A stretch of 64,000 bases of DNA, from NCBI GenBank assembly GCA_000711775.1, contig ARYC01000583.1, positions 62,001 through 126,000 of the forward strand. Direction: 5' to 3'. The notes beneath the pieces were generated by a model. That model was not told the DNA's origin, ran no database searches, and was given only the letters and a program-made list of their open reading frames with translations. This document shows, piece after piece, positions 59,378 to 64,000 of the stretch. Within the stretch, counting starts at the first letter, position 1, and every line of letters starts with the position of its first letter. A program made the translations under genes and the position numbers. Origin of the DNA: Oxytricha trifallax. Its lineage: Eukaryota > Ciliophora > Spirotrichea > Sporadotrichida > Oxytrichidae.

Positions 59378-61540
59378 CTATAGATTTATTATTTCTTTCC
59401 TTAAATATCTTAGATATCTAGTTTTTTAATTCATTCGTACAATATTGATCAAAAAGTAAAAATACAATATATTAAAAGTGTTATAATTAGGGCATCTCTT
59501 AATTATAAGAACCAAAATCATTTAATTTAGTTATAACTTTAAATATTTATTTTCTCACATTAGACTTCGGATGGGGCCTTAAATTAAAGTGAAAAGAAAG
59601 TATAATATTTGAAGTAAGTAAATTAAAGGAAACTTTAATATTTTGTCGAAAAAACGTGATTTTCATAAATCAATAAGAATTGAGATAGTCTAATATGAAA
59701 GCAATTTAAATTTTTATAAATTTCTAACTTTTAACTTAATTTAAATTATAAAATAATAGATACTCTATTGATTTATTTATATTTTTCTTTATTTCAAAGG
59801 ATTAGTAAAAAGCAAGAATTTCACCTGTAAATTTCTCACATATGATATTTAAATATAATTTTTCTTGAGGAAATGATTGATAAAATATTTTAAATTAAAA
59901 AAATGTTTTATAATTGACATCATATAATCGTAATCGACGTAATCAGTGAGTACTTGGCATTATTACCCCAAACATATACTTAAATAAGATTAGCTTATAT
60001 CGATTTCTAATATTTTTAATATCATTTGGAAAATATTTAGTTAATTAATTTATAATTGAATGAGTATTCATGAATATTTTTTACATTAAATTTTGATTTT
60101 GAATTATTGTATATAATTTAAAATTTAAATTTCACATGAATAATTAAGACTTATTGAAAGAACATAGATTATTTATTTAAAATTAATTGCACTATCTGAT
60201 TTTCCTAAAATAACAAAAATTAATTAAAAAATGGAAAAAGCTTCAGACATGCTCAAATATATATAAATTTTCGATTTAATGATAGACAAAAACTAAAATT
60301 TAATAGGCAGGAATCTTGAGGAATAAAAATAACTCTAAAATAAGCCCTAATTTACAAATAATTATATTATTATTTAAAGGGAATATTTAAATTATAAAAC
60401 ATGATGCACAGGTAATAAGAGATATAAATATCATTAAAATCCATAATTTTGAAGAATTTCATTAATAAAAAGAAGATTTTTTAATATTAATAGATAGTTA
60501 ATGAAGCGAGCTTAAAGGGTTTACTTGGGTTCACTTTCAAAATAAAAATGATAATATTCCCGAAATAATAGAATATTATGCATTTTATTCTTTTCCAATA
60601 ACCCCTCAACTAATCACATGCTATGTTTTTTTTTATTTTAAAAATTGAAAAAAAAGAATCTATCAAAAATATAACTCCTAATAAAACTTTTCTGTAAGAT
60701 ACTACTACTTACCTTGTAATTATAAAGCTTTTGAAATGTTCCTTTTTTTCCCTTTCTTATATAAAAATTTTAAACTTTTAAACAAAAAGTTTCATTTAAA
60801 AAAGACTTATTTCTTAAAAAATCTCATTTATCATTTAGTTTACATAGACAATATTAATTGTTTAGTTGCACATAAAAAAGAATAAATTAAAAAAAAATAG
60901 ATTATAAAGAGAGACATTAAATCTTATACAGAGACATCAACTCAGCATATTGAAATAAAGAAAGTTTAATTTTTACAAATCTATAGTATTAATTATATTC
61001 TTTAATTAAAATATAATGATTAAAAGAAATATAAAAAACTTCTGCATGTTTAGCAAGTATTACATAGAGAGAAAATTATGAGAAAAGCATAATATAAAAT
61101 AGCAATATACAATTGCTTAAATATTAAAATATAAAAAATTAAAAAGTATAATAAAAATGATTAAATTCAATCTAAAAGAACTTTTCCTTTCATAAAAGTT
61201 ATTATAAAATCTAAAGTAAAAAATCATTTTAATTTTTATGACAAAAAATAAGCTTTGCTTGACTAAATTCATATTAAGTATTGTAATACAAGTTAAATTT
61301 AATCATTAAATTTTTACAATTTACATTATATAAGACAATTTAAAATATTATATTTAATGAATTACTTAATAAAATATACAAATATTTTTGTATAACCATA
61401 TTTAAACTTAAAAATTATAATAAAATTTAATGTAATAAATTGAATAATTGATTAATTTAGGCATTTTAAATGTTAGAGATATGATAATGGATTTAAGATG
61501 TAACAATTTATATTTAACTTTAATATTTATATTGTTAATA
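59378..61540. other. AT-rich non-coding stretch
   Basis: No gene, RNA or repeat recognised. Confidence 0.4.
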
Positions 61541-64000
61541 TTATAATTTAGGGAAAGAGGAATGCATCTTGGCATTACTTGAAATAGGCATTGATCTGAA
61601 TAAAATAGTAGAGTGGTATCAATGGCATTAATCTTCTGTCATTGATAAAAAGTAGAAATCTCTTTCTTAAAAAAGTATAAGTTAACAACCTGGAGAACCT
61701 GAAGGGGAGATTTTCAGATTTTTTGGAATTGATGATAGTAAAGTTACATATAAAACTCATTAAAAATAAATAAAGCAGGTATGTTGTAATTTTATAAAAA
61801 AATTAGAATCATATTTACTTTTGATTGCTGATTAGTTTGTTTTATAAAATTATGTTCTTGTAATTTTAAACTATTTCAAAGAATTGAAATTTATAAAATA
61901 TTACAGATTGATATAAATTTACACAATAAAAAATATTAATCATGCTGTTAATTTATTTATAGCATCTTAGTTTAAGTTATATTTTTGTCAATTGGTAATA
62001 AATACCGAGATTAGCTTGAAATAGTTTCGACCAATATTATTAAATGAATTTTAATTATTATACTGTTAATTAAATTTTTTATGATTGTATTTTTTTAAGA
62101 TTTTTATAATATAACTGAAGCAACAAATATTCAAGAAAAGCCAGATTTATTTTACTTTCAATATAAAGTGGAAGGTGATGACTCTAAAAATAAAAAATAC
62201 TTGTGCTTTGGAGGTAAATCTCACTAGTAAATACTTAAAATGTTCTAAAAATGTTAAAGCACTCATAAGTCTATAGATGATTAAATAAAATTGATATTTG
62301 TTCTAAACGAGATACTCCTCCCCATCCCCCTCCCACACCCCACAGCCCTACCAAATTCAAATAATTGATAATTATTATAAAAGTAATATATTGATATTAC
62401 TACTATTTAGAATGAAATCAAGTTTAAATTATTTGTGAGATTTAAATTTTTAAATTATTATTTTAAATATATATTTTTCATATAAAATCATATTTAAAAA
62501 TAGGTAGATGCTATTGATAATATAAAATATATCAAATAATTATACTAATATTAGTATTCTACAACAATTAATGTAAAAATGATGCAGATTTAGACCTCAA
62601 GAATTTAAAATTATGTAATGAATAAGATATAGTATAGGGTGAAGAAAAATGAGGAGGAATGGGACTGGTGTGAGGAGGGGTATCTCGTTTACAGCAAATA
62701 TTGTTTACTTTTAAATAAACATAAATTTGATATGATACTTTGTAAACCAATATAGCATCTAAGGAAAGTGGAAATAATCAATAAATTTGTTAATGAATTG
62801 TATTTAAAAACCAAATATTTAGCTTTAATTAATTTTGTAGTTTTCTAATTTTAATCAACAGAAGTCTCTAACAACAAATTTTTATATAAACTTAATGCCA
62901 TAAGCGGAGTAATTTGATGAAAATAATAATCCATTAATTAAAGCTAATATTTTAATTATTGAGCAAGAAAATAACAATGATTTATGGAGGGGTGAAACTT
63001 TATAATCATTTTATTTATTATCTCTATAAACCATTTTTAAATTAAATTAATCATTTAATAATTGCTTAAAACATAAGATTACTTTTTAATTTCTTATTTT
63101 AAAAGAAGCCTTTTGTATTATTTGATAGAAATTTAATACTCAAAAAAATTTTGATTTTTACATTAAAAAATAATCATATTTAATTTTATTATAATGAAAT
63201 TAAAAATAATGAAAAAATTTCTATTAATTTAAATTTAAATCCTTGAATATCCTATCAAATTTATAATTAATTATCTTTGAAACATCTACAATTGAAATTA
63301 ATCTAATTAAATTTTTATATTTGATATTAAATTTTTTTATTATATATATATATATATCTTTATTTTAAAATACAAGATAATGTGATATAACTGTGACAAT
63401 TTAAGAAAAGAGAAAATGGTTTTAGGAAAGTATATCATCTTAAATTGGTCAATAAAAGCAAGAAAATAAACTAGGCCCAAAATTGATATAAAAATTGGAT
63501 TAAATATATGATAATATGATAAATAAAAATTCAAATTAAACACTCGAGGTTTATTGATTGTATTTAACTCTATATTTTCTAGTAAAAACATGAAAAATTC
63601 ATGATTTCTAATTGATTATATTTTGAGTAATATCAAAAGAGCAGCGAAAAGAACAAGTTAGAATTAGTATGTAAAATAGGTTAGTACCCATGTTTGATCG
63701 ATTTAGATAAGCCCGAAATAAGGAAGTTCAAATTTACATAGTAAACTAAGAAAATGAAATGGAATCCACTCCAGACTTTTTTATTGTATTAATAATATAA
63801 ATTATACACTGTAGATTTTTATAAGTTTTTAAAATTACTTTTAAGTTAGCAAATTTAAATCAATAAGAACAACAAGCTTTTGTAAGAGTCAACAAATTTA
63901 CATAAATTCTTGATCTTGACAAATCATCATTCGAATATAAGTATGTAGATTGTATATATTTAATTAAATTAATTTAATTTAAATTGATTTTATGAATTAA
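61541..64000 (+). CDS. Unknown IES/intron-rich gene, partial at right edge
   Basis: Coding patches on the plus strand share the ciliate code and alternate with AT-rich gaps. At about 61,555-61,770: CILALLEIGIDLNKIVEWYQ and GEIFRFFGIDDSKVTYKTH. At about 62,100-62,212: FYNITEATNIQEKPDLFYFQ and DDSKNKKYLCFGG, then a possible GTAAAT donor. At about 62,870-63,000: TTNFYINLMPQAEQFDENNN and NILIIEQENNNDLWRGE. At about 63,640-63,770: KSSEKNKLELVCKIGQYPCL and PEIRKFKF. At about 63,850-63,960: NQQEQQAFVRVNKF and ILDLDKSSFEYKYVD. A MITE-like element sits in one gap. Not recognised; junctions unresolved and the gene may continue past the edge. Confidence 0.55.
62295..62701. mobile_element. MITE-like element inside the right-edge gene
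   Basis: Inverted arms at 62,295-62,328 and 62,668-62,701 share TATTTG, TAAACGAGATAC and CCTCC with about four mismatches in 30 bp. Next to the left arm is a C-rich run (CCATCCCCCTCCCACACCCC). The core is ~340 bp, AT-rich and non-coding. It lies between coding patches of the gene, so it must be removed by splicing or DNA elimination. Confidence 0.65.
63341..63357. repeat. Short (TA)n run
   Basis: TA dinucleotide run in an AT-rich gap of the right-edge gene. Confidence 0.7.

Noticed and set aside
1-64000. Scrambled gene order (MDS inversion or permutation)
   Set aside because: Every gene whose junctions I resolved is in linear order on one strand.
1-64000. CRISPR arrays, operons, bacterial promoters or terminators
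   Set aside because: No regularly spaced repeats or bacterial gene organisation; the sequence is clearly eukaryotic with introns.

Overview
The window reads as germline (micronuclear) DNA of a spirotrich ciliate of the Oxytricha/Stylonychia/Tetmemena type. Four observations support this. (1) Genes only read through if TAA and TAG mean glutamine and TGA is the sole stop. (2) Coding runs are broken by short AT-rich blocks bounded by direct repeats of 4-12 bp. Removing a block with one repeat copy restores both frame and conserved protein motifs, which is how internal eliminated sequences (IESs) and their pointers behave. Thirteen such junctions were resolved by hand. (3) Many genes also carry ordinary 35-60 bp GT...AG introns. 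(4) There is a TBE-like transposon, and there are several MITE-like elements and IESs with G4T4/C4A4 telomere-like tracts. All resolved genes are in linear order; I saw no scrambling.

Layout. 1-20 kb is gene-dense: a striatin-family WD40 protein (+), a PAQR/adiponectin-receptor-like membrane protein (-), a B-box zinc-finger protein (+), an OST-HTH/LOTUS RNA-binding protein with a Q-rich tail (-), a large SBBP-repeat/cadherin-like surface protein (-), an A/B-type cyclin (+) and a small unknown protein (+). 20-22.5 kb is AT-rich DNA with one clear MITE. 22,561-32,920 is one 10.36 kb transposon with ~110 bp terminal inverted repeats. It holds a DD34E Tc1/mariner-type (TBE-like) transposase with frameshifts, an intact 22-kDa companion ORF, and a SecA-like DEAD helicase of about 3 kb that I do not know as TBE cargo. 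33-34.1 kb is empty AT-rich DNA.

34.1-43.3 kb carries a coiled-coil protein (+), a two-segment membrane protein (+) converging on a cyclin H-like gene (-), a MITE, a small two-TM protein (-) and an LSM14/Scd6/RAP55 RNP protein (+). 44.0-49.6 kb is one large IES-riddled gene for a ciliate-type transmembrane protein containing GDIGGLQQSLYTLG. 49.9-57.6 kb has three tandem paralogues of a secreted-signal, Cys-rich membrane protein. 57.6-64 kb is mostly AT-rich, with two MITE-like elements and a gene that leaves the right edge.

How it works together: the host genes are ordinary housekeeping and signalling genes, each probably maturing into its own small somatic chromosome or sharing one with a convergent neighbour. 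Several IESs and one MITE share the same telomere-like end sequence, which links the eliminated DNA to transposon ends. Coordinates of multi-part genes are outer limits and include introns and IESs. Protein families were recognised by eye from motifs; no database search was possible.
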